NCBI GenBank assembly: GCA_039028695.1
Contig: JBCCHN010000005.1
Coordinates: forward strand, 24,403-88,402
DNA: 64,000 bases
Direction: 5' to 3'
Source: JANQKX01 sp039028695
GTDB taxonomy: Bacteria; Pseudomonadota; Alphaproteobacteria; Kiloniellales; Kiloniellaceae
Positions 16,134-25,074 of the stretch are shown piece after piece; position 1 is the first letter of the stretch; each line of letters starts with the position of its first letter. Below the pieces are notes generated by a model. That model ran no database searches. It saw nothing but the letters and a program-made list of their open reading frames with translations, and was not told the origin of the DNA. The position numbers and the translations under genes were made by a program.

Positions 16134-18035
16134 ATGCTCAGCATCAGGTCCATTCGCACTCTAATAGCCGGCGGCGTCACAGCCATCGCAATCTCCGCCA
16201 CCGCCGCTTGGGCGAGTAACCTTGAAGCAGACTTGGATCGCAGCGCTATCCGTAGCGGCGAATCCGTGACTTTGATCCTCAGCTTTAAAGACGGCACTCC
16301 CTCAGGTCAGCCAGATCTGTCGGCCCTCGAAGAAGACTTCCTTGTGCTCAACAGCAAACAACGGGAGCAGACCAGCATTATAAACGGTGAGCAAAATCAA
16401 TCAGTGGACTTCGTCCTGTCCCTCGAACCCAAGCGGATCGGTGCACTAAAAATACCGGCCATCACCTGGTCTGGCCAGAATTCCCCGCCCCTCACTCTGC
16501 TAGTCGCCAAGGCGGCCAATCCGTCCGAGGACGGCTCCACACCTGACCTTTTTCTCGAAGTGGAGTTGGACAACAGCGCCCCCTTTGTACAAAGCAACAT
16601 CGCCTATACGGTTCGCGTCTATGACGCCGTTGGCTTGCGTCGTGGCGTCTTGTCGACACCGAATATCGAAGGCGTTGTGATCACGCCTCGCGGCGATGAC
16701 CGGCACTTCGAAACAGTCCTCAACGATCGGGCCTACAAAGTGGTGGAACGCAGCTACACCCTGCGCCCGCAAAAAAGCGGCAAGCTCGATATTCCCCCAG
16801 CAGTTCTTCAAGGCAAGATCAAAGACCCCAATGAAAAGCGGCGTGATCCTTTCGCACGCCTGGGCAAAATGGGGAACTCAAGCCTCTTCAACGACCCCTT
16901 TTTTAGTCGGGCCTTCGGGAACAGTGCATTCTCGGATTCCTTGCTGGATAAATTTTTTGCACCCGGTCGGGATGTTCGGGTCACTTCCGAGCCCATCTCC
17001 TTGGATGTCCAGCCGCGGCCCAGTGGGGCAACGGGCTGGTTTCTGCCAGCCTTGGATGTCAAACTCAGTGAGCGATGGGACCCGGCACCGCCAACCTTTC
17101 GGGTGGGCGAGAGCGTAAATCGGCGTTTGGTTTTGCAGGCTCATGGTGCCGCCGCCGAGCAGCTGCCCACCATCGTCGCCCCCCAGGTCGAGAGATTGCG
17201 GCAATATCCTCAATTGACGGAAGACCGGACCATCGATACACCCGATGGTCCTCTCGCCATCCGCGAACAGATCTTTTCGATTGTACCCACCCAGGCCGGC
17301 GAGATCACATTGCCGGAAATCGTCGTGGAGTGGTGGGATACGACGGAGGAAGCAGCCAGGACCACGGTGGTGCCCGAGCGGGCTATCACTGTTTTACCTT
17401 TAATCGGTGGGACAAACGTAGTGTCCCCTGAGTCCTACCTCACCGAAACGCCACCCTTAAATCGCCACGAGATAGAAACGACCTCACAATCCGGCAGCAC
17501 CCTCTATTTACCCAACAATTCCTGGATCTGGGGCGGGATGACCCTCGCATTAATCCTCGCGTCATCGCTTGCTGTGGGTGCCGTGTTAGCCCGGCGGCAG
17601 CGATTAACGGCAGGTGCCCACAACGAGGGCTGTCAGGATCTGCATCACGACCAAAACGAAGCAGTCGCAGCCCTGCGAGTGGCTTGCCGGGAAAACGATC
17701 CCCTTAAGGCGGTACAGGCATTACTTGCCTGGGGCCGCAGCACTTGGCCGGGGGGCCAGAATTCCAAGTCAAACGGGGGCGGCTCAACTCTTTCAGTGGC
17801 GGAGATGGCTAAGCGGCTGGAAGATCCGGATTTTGCGCAGGCTGTGGACGATTTGGTTCGTTGTCTCTATGCGCCCAACCAGGGTCGGAGCCAACTGACC
17901 TGGCGGGGCGATCACTTTTGGGATCACTTTAAAAGAATACAAGGTCGCGCGGCACGGTCAAGAAAAGTCACCCGACCACAGGGCCTCCCGGCGCTTTATC
18001 CCGAATTGGCAAATAAAGGCGCCACAAGCTTTTAG
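16134..18035 (+). CDS. BatD-family (aerotolerance) membrane protein
   Basis: A 633-residue BatD/DUF11-like protein. I use ATG 16134, after AAGAGA, which gives a signal peptide (MLSIRSIRTLIAGG through ATAAWA); the frame is open upstream into the previous gene. The exported part consists of beta-sandwich modules that open with LEADLDRSAIRSGESVTLIL. A C-terminal membrane helix (IWGGMTLALILASSLAVGAVLA) precedes a cytoplasmic helical tail. It is the last gene of the moxR operon, 13 bases after the VWA-TPR gene. A membrane or periplasmic role alongside the VWA proteins is known for the family; the molecular activity is not. Confidence 0.9.
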   Translation: MLSIRSIRTLIAGGVTAIAISATAAWASNLEADLDRSAIRSGESVTLILSFKDGTPSGQPDLSALEEDFLVLNSKQREQTSIINGEQNQSVDFVLSLEPKRIGALKIPAITWSGQNSPPLTLLVAKAANPSEDGSTPDLFLEVELDNSAPFVQSNIAYTVRVYDAVGLRRGVLSTPNIEGVVITPRGDDRHFETVLNDRAYKVVERSYTLRPQKSGKLDIPPAVLQGKIKDPNEKRRDPFARLGKMGNSSLFNDPFFSRAFGNSAFSDSLLDKFFAPGRDVRVTSEPISLDVQPRPSGATGWFLPALDVKLSERWDPAPPTFRVGESVNRRLVLQAHGAAAEQLPTIVAPQVERLRQYPQLTEDRTIDTPDGPLAIREQIFSIVPTQAGEITLPEIVVEWWDTTEEAARTTVVPERAITVLPLIGGTNVVSPESYLTETPPLNRHEIETTSQSGSTLYLPNNSWIWGGMTLALILASSLAVGAVLARRQRLTAGAHNEGCQDLHHDQNEAVAALRVACRENDPLKAVQALLAWGRSTWPGGQNSKSNGGGSTLSVAEMAKRLEDPDFAQAVDDLVRCLYAPNQGRSQLTWRGDHFWDHFKRIQGRAARSRKVTRPQGLPALYPELANKGATSF

Positions 18036-18058
18036 GGCGCAAGTCCTGGCCGCGCCCT
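18034..18058. terminator. Possible hairpin between the convergent batD and parB genes
   Basis: A seven-base perfect stem AGGGCGC (18034-18040) and GCGCCCT (18052-18058) lies just after the batD stop and between convergent genes. There is no clean T-run, so termination is only suggested. Confidence 0.4.
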
Positions 18059-18082
18059 TAGCCGGTGCGGCAAAGGTCCCGC

Positions 18083-19591
18083 TTAGCCTTCGTCGAAGTC
18101 TCGCCGGGGACCGTAAGCATTTTCATTTCGGGTTAAGGGCCATGGCAATCCGTACTTCTCGGCCAGAGCCTTCAGGTTCTCTTCCTTGGCGTCGCGGCTC
18201 GGCGCCGAAGTAGGCGTTTCGTGCGCCGCATCAGGCGGTGATATGGCTTTCGGTGCGCCGGCATCAGCTTCTTGAGCGTATCTTCCATAGGGGCTGCTGG
18301 GCCGTGTTTGGTCTTCCGACGATATGGCGGACACCGGTGTAACCGGCGTGTGCTCGTCAGTTACGATGGACCGAGCCGGAGCACTCACCTCAGGCTCCTG
18401 TTTCATCGACGAGCCTCCTTTAAGCAAGTTAACGATCTTGCTCAATTCATCCTGGTTCGAGAAGTGAATGGTCAATTTGCCCTTGTTGCCTTTTTGCGAA
18501 ACTGTAACCTTCTGACCCAAAAGTTCGGTGAGAACCGGCTCAAGGGCTTCACCGCCGCGGCGGTTGCCGGACTTAGCCTTGGACCCGCTAACCGTCCCCT
18601 GGGATTTGACAAGTTCTTCGGTATCGCGGACGCTCAGACCTTTCCTGACAATCTCTTGGGCGATCGAAAGGGCCCCATCACAGCCCACCAGGGCGCGGGC
18701 ATGGCCGGCAGACAACTCGCCATCCTGAATCATCGCCTTTACCTCAGGCGGTAAGCTCAAAAGGCGAAGCGTATTGGTGACATGGCTGCGGCTCTTACCC
18801 AGGGTCCGGGCCAAGCCTTCCTGGTTATGATGGAAATCCTGGATCAGTTGTTGATAGCCTTCTGCCAGTTCCAGAGGCGTCAGGTCCTCGCGCTGAAGGT
18901 TCTCAATTATCGAGACCTCGATTGTCGCATTGTCCGCCAGTTCACGAACCAACACCGGTACTTCGCTTAGGCCCGCCATCTCTGCCGCACGCCACCGCCG
19001 TTCACCCGCGACGATCTCGAACTCCCCTACCTTATAGCTGTGATGGCGTACCAATATCGGCTGTAACATACCATTTTGCAGCAAGGATTCAGCAAGACCC
19101 TTCAGGGTCTCACTGTGAAACGCCCGGCGCGGTTGACGCGTGTTGGGATGGAGTTTGGCCACGGACACCATCTCCATCTGAAGAGAATCGGTCAGATCGT
19201 CCAGGTCCTCATCTTCATCCTCATAGAGATATGCGCCCTGATTTTCCGGCGGCTCAGTTTGCTGACCGACACCGGTCGCGGTGTCGCCTTGCAGACCCAG
19301 CTCTTCCTCCCATTTCAGGGCCCGTTCCAAATAGGAAAAGGGCGGCTCTTGGTCGCCCGAGCGCGCCTTATCCTGCTCGGTCACTTCGCGGGGGCCGGCT
19401 GCTTGCTCCCTTTCAAGATCCCAGTCGCTGCCTAAGGGCTGAGGGCTCTGATCCGAACCTTGCGGCTCCAACCAAGATGGCGACCCAGGGGCGTCCAATA
19501 CGGCCGCCGATGGCTCATCCTCCTCACGGCGGATGCGCTTTAAGGCATTCAAGGGCTCAGATTTTAACTTGCGGGAAAATAGGTTAGCCAC
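18083..19591 (-). CDS. ParB-family DNA-binding CTPase-type protein with long N- and C-terminal extensions
   Basis: A 502-residue ParB/Spo0J protein. The conserved core starts near residue 139 (EMVSVAKLHPNTRQPRR). It contains the nucleotide-binding GERRWR box (196-201), IIENLQREDLTPLELAEGY, and the helix-turn-helix QEGLARTLGKSRSHVTNTLRLLSLP (about 257-281), and ends with the dimerisation-type segment LTIHFSNQDELSKIVNLL near 390. Typical chromosomal ParB is about 290 residues. Here an acidic, Pro/Gln-rich 138-residue extension precedes the core and a 110-residue tail follows it. Neither parA nor the usual rsmG/mnmG neighbours are present, so this is either a relocated or a second ParB. The true substrate site (parS) was not found nearby. 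Confidence 0.9.
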   Translation of the reverse strand: MANLFSRKLKSEPLNALKRIRREEDEPSAAVLDAPGSPSWLEPQGSDQSPQPLGSDWDLEREQAAGPREVTEQDKARSGDQEPPFSYLERALKWEEELGLQGDTATGVGQQTEPPENQGAYLYEDEDEDLDDLTDSLQMEMVSVAKLHPNTRQPRRAFHSETLKGLAESLLQNGMLQPILVRHHSYKVGEFEIVAGERRWRAAEMAGLSEVPVLVRELADNATIEVSIIENLQREDLTPLELAEGYQQLIQDFHHNQEGLARTLGKSRSHVTNTLRLLSLPPEVKAMIQDGELSAGHARALVGCDGALSIAQEIVRKGLSVRDTEELVKSQGTVSGSKAKSGNRRGGEALEPVLTELLGQKVTVSQKGNKGKLTIHFSNQDELSKIVNLLKGGSSMKQEPEVSAPARSIVTDEHTPVTPVSAISSEDQTRPSSPYGRYAQEADAGAPKAISPPDAAHETPTSAPSRDAKEENLKALAEKYGLPWPLTRNENAYGPRRDFDEG

Positions 19592-19692
19592 GGGTCACCC
19601 CTTTTAGTTTTACCTTCGCCTGGAGTGTCCTCGATCCTCTTCGGCGAACAAAATCTGGATAAAGGTTAAAAAATATTGGTTAAGTACGGATT

Positions 19693-19713
19693 AAAAAACC
19701 CCGCTTCATGCGG
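19693..19713 (-). terminator. Possible terminator downstream of the Sel1-repeat gene
   Basis: On the minus strand CCGC-ATGAA-GCGG is followed by GG and six T. The stem is short and sits about 100 bases after the Sel1 gene stop, inside the region that must also carry the parB promoter. Confidence 0.35.
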
Positions 19714-19811
19714 CGAATTGGGCAGGGGCAAAAATACCCCGAACAGCGCGGAAAAGGCCCGAATCGCTGAGGTCTTGCGCAATATTAGAAAGCCGTGAAG
19801 GAGGCAAAATT

Positions 19812-20396
19812 CTATTTAACTTCCGGCAAGTTGTATTGTTGGGCAATTTCTCTGGCGCGAACCTGATCGGTCTGATTTAGAAGCGACCAGACAATATCCA
19901 TGTTCTCTTGCACGTGGCTCTCTCCGGAAAGATAGGCACGGCCATACCAGATGTAAGCCTCGCCATAGTCCTGCTTGACGCCCAAACCTTGAGAGTAGAG
20001 GTAGCCCAATATTTCCATGGCCTGAGGATCGGCGTTTGCCTCCGCCCGATTATGGATAAAGGCCACGTCTTCATCGTCGAGGGACTGGGGGTCTCCCGAT
20101 TCCAAAAGCCGCAACCATCGAACATCGTCCGCGGTGATTTGCGGGCCGAACATTTCCGCCTCTTCCACGGCATAGAGGCGACGATCGGCAGCGATGGACT
20201 CACACCACTGCGGTGCCCTCCAGGCATAGCGGCAAGCATAGGCCCGCATGGCCGGCGATGACTTTTGCCAAAAGGAGTGTTCCCAAGGCGATTGCGAAAT
20301 GGGTTCCGCTTTAGCGTCATGATGAAAGGTAGCCAGGGGCAAAAAGGACAAAGCCATTGCCATTAGCACCCATCTCAACCCTTTGATTCTGCACAT
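19812..20396 (-). CDS. Exported Sel1-repeat protein
   Basis: About 194 residues from the ATG at 20396; two in-frame ATGs lie 36 and 30 bases upstream, and none has a strong ribosome site, so the start is uncertain. A signal peptide (VLMAMALSFLPLATFHHDAKA) is followed by a cysteine-containing region (AYACRYAWRAPQWCES) and one clear Sel1-like repeat pair, DPQAMEILGYLYSQGLGVKQ and DYGEAYIWYGRAYLSGES. Sel1 repeats are alpha-solenoid protein-interaction modules. The partner is unknown and there is no operon partner. Confidence 0.78.
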   Translation of the reverse strand: MCRIKGLRWVLMAMALSFLPLATFHHDAKAEPISQSPWEHSFWQKSSPAMRAYACRYAWRAPQWCESIAADRRLYAVEEAEMFGPQITADDVRWLRLLESGDPQSLDDEDVAFIHNRAEANADPQAMEILGYLYSQGLGVKQDYGEAYIWYGRAYLSGESHVQENMDIVWSLLNQTDQVRAREIAQQYNLPEVK

Positions 20397-20697
20397 TTGC
20401 GGTGATCGAACCCTTAAATCTCGCATTCCCAAGGCGACGCGCCAGCCGGTGATCCAGCTGGCCTTATGCCACCGGAGCTAAGGTGTAGTGACTTTTGGTT
20501 AACACCTTCTTTCACGACACGATTTAAACAGGGCGGACACTCTAAATACTGGAATGCGGACAAGCGGACCCTTTTGTCCATTGACGAGGTACATTTCATC
20601 TTTGCTTAGGGATAAGCCTTAAGGCTCCTTTAAGAGGTCTGACCACAATATTTATGGACGCAGACCTTGTTTTTTTGCCTTAAGAGAGCGGAGCGGG

Positions 20698-21063
20698 ATG
20701 GGCCAAGAAGAACGATTTTTTTCTTATCCCGGCCTGGACCGGCGGAAATGGCATCGCTTTGCCTTGCCGGATCCTCTAGACCTTCACTTGCTGACCAGCG
20801 AGGGTGCCTTCGCTTGCCGTATGGTCGAGGTCTCCTGCAGCGGTGCCACGATTGTCTCCGCTGCCCCCATGCCAGAAGAAGCTCATTTTCGGGTTTCTTG
20901 CGACGGGTTCCCAATCTTTGGCGCCAGAGTGATCTGGCGTCGAGACGATGCAATGGGCGTGGCCTTCGATCAGAGCCAAGCGGCAATCGACCTTGCAACT
21001 CATTGCCTGAAAACCGGAGTGCCCCTCAATGGCGGTGAAGCCACCTCATTGACTCTCGACTAA
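20698..21063 (+). CDS. PilZ-domain protein
   Basis: A 121-residue single-domain protein. The c-di-GMP-binding RxxxR appears as RRKWHRF (residues 15-21). The second motif, normally D/NxSxxG, reads VEVSCSGATI, so Ser and Gly are kept and the acidic residue is replaced by Glu or shifted. The Cys-rich middle and the segment ARVIWRRDDAMGVAF match PilZ strands. It is convergent with the FliN-like gene, which suggests, without proving, a motility or surface-behaviour context. Confidence 0.8.
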   Translation: MGQEERFFSYPGLDRRKWHRFALPDPLDLHLLTSEGAFACRMVEVSCSGATIVSAAPMPEEAHFRVSCDGFPIFGARVIWRRDDAMGVAFDQSQAAIDLATHCLKTGVPLNGGEATSLTLD

Positions 21064-21098
21064 GCGCTTTTTTTTGAGCCCTCCCCTCCTCGAGAGGC

Positions 21099-21509
21099 CT
21101 ATTTTCCAGCCTTGTCCCCGGCTTGCTCGCGGCTTACCAGGTCGGTGATCTTCACGGCCACCCGATCCTCGACGACGACGACCTCCCCGCGGGCGACCAA
21201 GCTCCCGTTGACGGTGAGATCGATTTGATCACCAACACCGGTTTCAAGCTCAACCACCGCGCCACGCCCCATACGTAAAAGCTGACTGACCGGCATGGAG
21301 GCCGTTCCCAATATCGCGTAGGCGTCCAAGTCGACCTCATTTATCGCTGAGTCCAAATCCAATTGGCGATTGGCCAAAGCACCTGCCTGACCGGGCGCTG
21401 GCGCCAATTCCTGACCTTCAGGTGTTTCGTCCCCGTCATCAGGCTTAGAATCCGCATCGTCCTGAGACACTGCTTCGGCTTGGCCGGTTTCTTCTTCATC
21501 AGGCTGCAT
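21099..21509 (-). CDS. FliN-like flagellar motor switch (SpoA) protein
   Basis: A 136-residue protein. The first 50 residues are highly acidic (PDEEETGQ, DDADSKPDDGDETPE). The C-terminal SpoA/FliN domain reads LGTASMPVSQLLRMGRGAVVELE, then DQIDLTVNGSLVARGEVVVVEDRVAVKI, an unambiguous family match. FliN forms the bottom ring of the flagellar switch and binds CheY and FliH; related SpoA proteins serve type III secretion. No other flagellar gene is in the window. A stand-alone copy is unusual but happens in alphaproteobacteria, where fliN can be separated from the fliLMNOPQR block. Confidence 0.82.
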   Translation of the reverse strand: MQPDEEETGQAEAVSQDDADSKPDDGDETPEGQELAPAPGQAGALANRQLDLDSAINEVDLDAYAILGTASMPVSQLLRMGRGAVVELETGVGDQIDLTVNGSLVARGEVVVVEDRVAVKITDLVSREQAGDKAGK

Positions 21510-21629
21510 GTCCAGACCTCATTTCTTAATGAACAGTAGGGAGGAGCTTCTGATCGTCATCTTATAGCAAGCCCTATTCACTGCTGCCACCCGTCGGAGA
21601 TTTTATCTTTCGATCAATCCGAAAGGTGA

Positions 21630-22241
21630 CTAGCCCACCTCGTCCTCAATAGTGATGTGCTTGGCCTCAGCCGCCACCCGTTCCAGCCAGGCCGAAATGC
21701 CGTTAAAGGGAACCATGTCAAAACCGCCGTCGCCTGCTACATGCGTGTAAGCATAAAGGGCAATGTCAGCAATTGAGTAGTGATCTCCAACCAAAAAGCT
21801 GTGATCCTTCAAGTGATCTTCCATGATTTGCAGCGCCGCCAAGCCACCGTCTCGCTTTTGCGCGATAACGGCGTCGTTTTCGGCCGACGGTGCTTTATGT
21901 TGTCTTAAAAAGCGGGATACGGCGATAAAGGGCTCATGACTGTATTGCTCAAAAAACATCCATTGAAGAACCTGTGCCCGCTCTAAACTGTCCCCCGGCA
22001 AAAAGCGGGTTCCTTCCGCGAAATACCAGAGAATGGCATTGGACTCGCTAAGGCACTGGCCATCGTCCAGCTCGATAGCGGGAATACGACCGTTGGGGAA
22101 CTTAGCGAGAAAATCAGGCATGCGTGTGGCCCCGGCCAAGATATCCATCTCCACTCGCTGAAAAGGGATTTCCAGTTGGGTGAGCAGCAAGCGAACCTTG
22201 TAGCCATTACCGGACGGCAGATAGTCGTATAGCGTCAACAT
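21630..22241 (-). CDS. Glutathione S-transferase family protein
   Basis: 203 residues from MLTLYDYLPSGNGYK; an ATG six bases upstream is too close to the GGGAGAG ribosome site. It has a thioredoxin-fold N-terminal domain with GRIPAIELDDGQCLSESNAILWYFA (the cis-Pro and ESNAI glutathione-binding residues) and an all-helical C-terminal domain with the SIADIALYAYTHVA N-capping box. It is the last gene of the XRE-GFA-PhnD-amidase-GST operon, 19 bases after the amidase stop. The acceptor substrate is unknown; the context suggests handling of a glutathione-conjugated or electrophilic compound. Confidence 0.9.
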   Translation of the reverse strand: MLTLYDYLPSGNGYKVRLLLTQLEIPFQRVEMDILAGATRMPDFLAKFPNGRIPAIELDDGQCLSESNAILWYFAEGTRFLPGDSLERAQVLQWMFFEQYSHEPFIAVSRFLRQHKAPSAENDAVIAQKRDGGLAALQIMEDHLKDHSFLVGDHYSIADIALYAYTHVAGDGGFDMVPFNGISAWLERVAAEAKHITIEDEVG

Positions 22242-22260
22242 TTCCATCTCTCCCCCATCG

Positions 22261-23742
22261 TCATGACTCCAAGGCTTTGGATTGAGGTGGGCTGCGTCCC
22301 TCCAAGGCGGTTAAGTCAGGAATTGGCCGTTGACAATCCGCCAAATCGGTTAAGGCTTCCTCCAAGGCCTTGGCAATGCCCAAGAGGCGCGCGTCCTCGC
22401 CCCGGCGGCCCACCACTTGAATGCCAAAGGGCATGCCACATTCGTCCAGTCCGCAGGGCATGGCCACACTCGGATGCCCCGTTAAGGTAATGCCATAGGA
22501 AAGCGCCACCCATTGGATGTAACTGCGCATGGTCTGGCCGTCCAGCGCCTTGGGATAGAGTTGGTCCTTGTGAATCGGCGATACAGGAGCGACAGGACAA
22601 ATCAAGAGGTCATAGTTTTCCATGAAGGCGAGGAAGTTTTTGAAAAGAGCTGTCCGGGCCACCTCCGCATCCGCCACGTCGGCGGCCGATAGTCTCTCAC
22701 CCAGCGTTACATTGGCCGTCACATTCGGTCCGAATTTATCGGGAGATTCGGCCAAGCCTTGTCGATAGCCCGCCAAAAAACCAACCGCGCGCAAGACCTC
22801 AAAAACGTGGTCTGCATCGCCCATTGTCGGGTCCGTCGTCTTGGCAGCGCCAAAGAGCGGCGCCAGAGCGCCACAGCGATCCCGAAACACACGACGAATG
22901 TCCGGCTCTACGAGGGCAAATCCCAGATCCTCGGAAAAAGCGACCCGAAGCTTTTTCAAATCACAAGGCGGCGGCGCCAGCAAGGCGTCCGCCTCGCTCC
23001 GAAACGATAGGGGATCTGCACGGTCATATCGGGCCATGGCCGCCGCCATCAAGCACAGATCCGGAACCGTGCGGGCCATAGGGCCATCAACCGCCAGGGG
23101 CGACCAAGCCATGTTGCGATCCAAATCAGGAAAAAGGCCCGGCGTGCTGCGAAAGCCCAGTACGCCGCAATAGGCTGCCGGCGTGCGAAGCGACCCGCCC
23201 AAATCAGACCCATTTGCCAAAGGCACCATCGAGGTCGCCAGAACAACGGCCGCCCCCCCCGATGAGCCCCCACAGCTGCGCTCTGGATTGAAGGGATTGC
23301 CGGTAAAGCCGAATACAGAATTGATCGTATTGGCCCCCGCGCCAAACTCGGGCGTGTTGGTCTTGCCCAAGATAATACCACCAGCCCGGCGCAGGGAAGT
23401 TACGCTGGCGTCATCGGCAAGAGGCACATGGTCCTCATGGAGCAGCGAGCCAAAGGTCGTGCGCAGGCCCGCCGTCTCGTTCAGGTCCTTTATACCGATG
23501 GGCAAGCCATGCAGCAGCCCCAGATCCGACCCGCCGCCTTTTGCCGCGCTCATGACCTTGGCTTCGGCATTCCGCGCTGCGGCCAGGGCCCCGTCCTCGT
23601 CGATGGTCACCATGGCATTGACCGCGCCATTGACCTGATCGATTCGAGCCAAGCAGGATTTGACCAGCTCGACAGGGGAAATTTCGCGCCGGCCAATCGC
23701 GGCACGCAAGTCAATCGCCGGGCGATCGCAGAGGTCAGTCAT
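22261..23742 (-). CDS. Amidase-signature hydrolase
   Basis: A 493-residue amidase-signature enzyme with the Ser-cisSer-Lys triad in place: Lys85 in GLPIGIKDLNE, the cis-Ser in CGGSSGGAAV (about 160) and the nucleophile in GSDLGGSLRTPA (Ser184). Length and architecture fit the general AS family (aryl-acylamidases, indoleacetamide or nicotinamide hydrolases) rather than GatA, because the tRNA-related context and typical GatA ending are missing. It lies within the five-gene operon, 49 bases after the PhnD-like gene and followed at once by the GST gene. The substrate is unknown. Confidence 0.9.
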   Translation of the reverse strand: MTDLCDRPAIDLRAAIGRREISPVELVKSCLARIDQVNGAVNAMVTIDEDGALAAARNAEAKVMSAAKGGGSDLGLLHGLPIGIKDLNETAGLRTTFGSLLHEDHVPLADDASVTSLRRAGGIILGKTNTPEFGAGANTINSVFGFTGNPFNPERSCGGSSGGAAVVLATSMVPLANGSDLGGSLRTPAAYCGVLGFRSTPGLFPDLDRNMAWSPLAVDGPMARTVPDLCLMAAAMARYDRADPLSFRSEADALLAPPPCDLKKLRVAFSEDLGFALVEPDIRRVFRDRCGALAPLFGAAKTTDPTMGDADHVFEVLRAVGFLAGYRQGLAESPDKFGPNVTANVTLGERLSAADVADAEVARTALFKNFLAFMENYDLLICPVAPVSPIHKDQLYPKALDGQTMRSYIQWVALSYGITLTGHPSVAMPCGLDECGMPFGIQVVGRRGEDARLLGIAKALEEALTDLADCQRPIPDLTALEGRSPPQSKALES

Positions 23743-23791
23743 GATGTTTCACTTTCTCATCCTCACCTTGGGACCATCGCCCCGCCAGGCA

Positions 23792-24604
23792 TTATCGCAA
23801 GAAGGGATACCCCAAACGGCCAGATTCGTCCTCCATTTCAAGAACGCGATCGTAGGCCGATAGCGGCAGAACCTCAGCGCCCAGCAGCATCATGTCCGCC
23901 CGCAGGCCCGCCAGAGACGGGTTCGCCATGACCCGCGCCAGGGAGGCTTGCAGGCGCGCGACCTGGTCGTCGGACGCTCTCAAGGTTGTAATGTAGGGCA
24001 AACTGGGCGCCGGCGCCGTGCGCCCTAAGATCTTTAGCCCAAAGACACTCTCCGGCTGGTATCGGGCCGCCAAATGATAGGTCACACAATCCACGGCACA
24101 GAGATCCGCCTCACCCGCCTGCACCCAAGCCATAGAGGCCAGGTGCCCGCCGCTGACCGCTACCCCGCTGAAAAAGGCCTCTCCCTGCGGCCGGCCTTTG
24201 AGGCTGGCAATGGCATGACGCAGGGCGGAAAAACCGCTCTGAGAGTCCCAACCATTGATCACCGCCCGGCAAGCGGCGAAGTGCCCCAAGCTGTCTCCAG
24301 CCGCGTCCTCTCGCACCAGGATCAAACTGCAGTAGTCGGTTCCAGCTACATCCGGGCAGTCGTAAAGCGGCGTCGCCACCAAGCGGACCCGGTCCTTTAG
24401 GCTATGGGTCAAGGGATAGCCGCAAGTTTGACTAAACAGCAAATCAGGGCTTAGCCACTGATCAATAAAGGGCTTATCCCGATCCAGGCGGCTCGGCACG
24501 TCCTCAATGCCCTCGCGCCCCATCGCCGCCGCCAGTGCGCTCCAAAAATCATCTACCGACCGAGCCATCCCAGGCAGATCATACATACCCAAACTAACGA
24601 TCAT
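23792..24604 (-). CDS. PhnD-like phosphonate/phosphate-type binding protein without signal peptide
   Basis: A 270-residue protein starting MIVSLGMYDLPGM, with a PhnD-type periplasmic binding fold (LFSQTCGYPLTHSLKDRVRLVATP, AVINGWDSQSGFSALRHAI, SGGHLASMAWVQAGEADLCAVD). The last segment is the ligand-loop region typical of the PhnD/SsuA-like superfamily. No signal peptide or lipobox is visible, so the product should be cytoplasmic, unlike true transporter components, and no permease gene is present. It starts within the stop codon of the GFA gene (ATGA overlap), so it is translationally coupled. It may act as a sensor or carrier for the compound processed by the amidase and GST. Confidence 0.8.
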   Translation of the reverse strand: MIVSLGMYDLPGMARSVDDFWSALAAAMGREGIEDVPSRLDRDKPFIDQWLSPDLLFSQTCGYPLTHSLKDRVRLVATPLYDCPDVAGTDYCSLILVREDAAGDSLGHFAACRAVINGWDSQSGFSALRHAIASLKGRPQGEAFFSGVAVSGGHLASMAWVQAGEADLCAVDCVTYHLAARYQPESVFGLKILGRTAPAPSLPYITTLRASDDQVARLQASLARVMANPSLAGLRADMMLLGAEVLPLSAYDRVLEMEDESGRLGYPFLR

Positions 24605-25041
24605 GGAGGCATCTCCTCACCGCCGCCATGCCAAGCATCGTCCTGACCCGCCATCAATTTGGGCAGCCCGTCATCGAGCTCATAGTAATCACCCTTATCT
24701 TTGACAAAAATATGCCGGACCGTCTCAAGGCCGCTGGGCTGATCCAAAACACCTGCCGCGATGGAAAGAATATCACCGGCCAAGCGGTCCCAGAAAAGAC
24801 TCGTGCCGCAATGCGCGCAAAAGCCGCGCCGCGCCGACTCAGAGGAGTGAAACCACGTCAATCCTTCGTCGCTTGAAAACACCACATCGTCCCGCGTCGC
24901 CGCGCTGTAACTCGCATAGTGGCCATGCCAGCGCTGACATTGCCGGCAGTGACAAGCCACAACCGGGCGCATCTCTCCCTTCACTTCGAACCGCACCGAT
25001 CTGCAAAGACAACCGCCCGATGCCCGCTTTTTTTGGTTCAT
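24601..25041 (-). CDS. GFA family zinc protein (glutathione-dependent formaldehyde-activating type)
   Basis: 146 residues from the ATG at 25041, chosen because GGAGG lies six bases upstream; an earlier in-frame ATG exists. It has the zinc ligands of the GFA fold: GGCLCRSVRFEV near the start, CHCRQCQRWHG, and FCAHCGTSLFWD. The named activity, glutathione adduct formation with formaldehyde, is proven only for a few members, and most are of unknown substrate. It is coupled to the PhnD-like gene and follows the XRE regulator by 33 bases. With the GST gene in the same operon, a glutathione-linked detoxification role is plausible. Confidence 0.87.
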   Translation of the reverse strand: MNQKKRASGGCLCRSVRFEVKGEMRPVVACHCRQCQRWHGHYASYSAATRDDVVFSSDEGLTWFHSSESARRGFCAHCGTSLFWDRLAGDILSIAAGVLDQPSGLETVRHIFVKDKGDYYELDDGLPKLMAGQDDAWHGGGEEMPP

Positions 25042-25074
25042 GGATGCCTCCATTACTGGCTTCGGCTTACAGCT

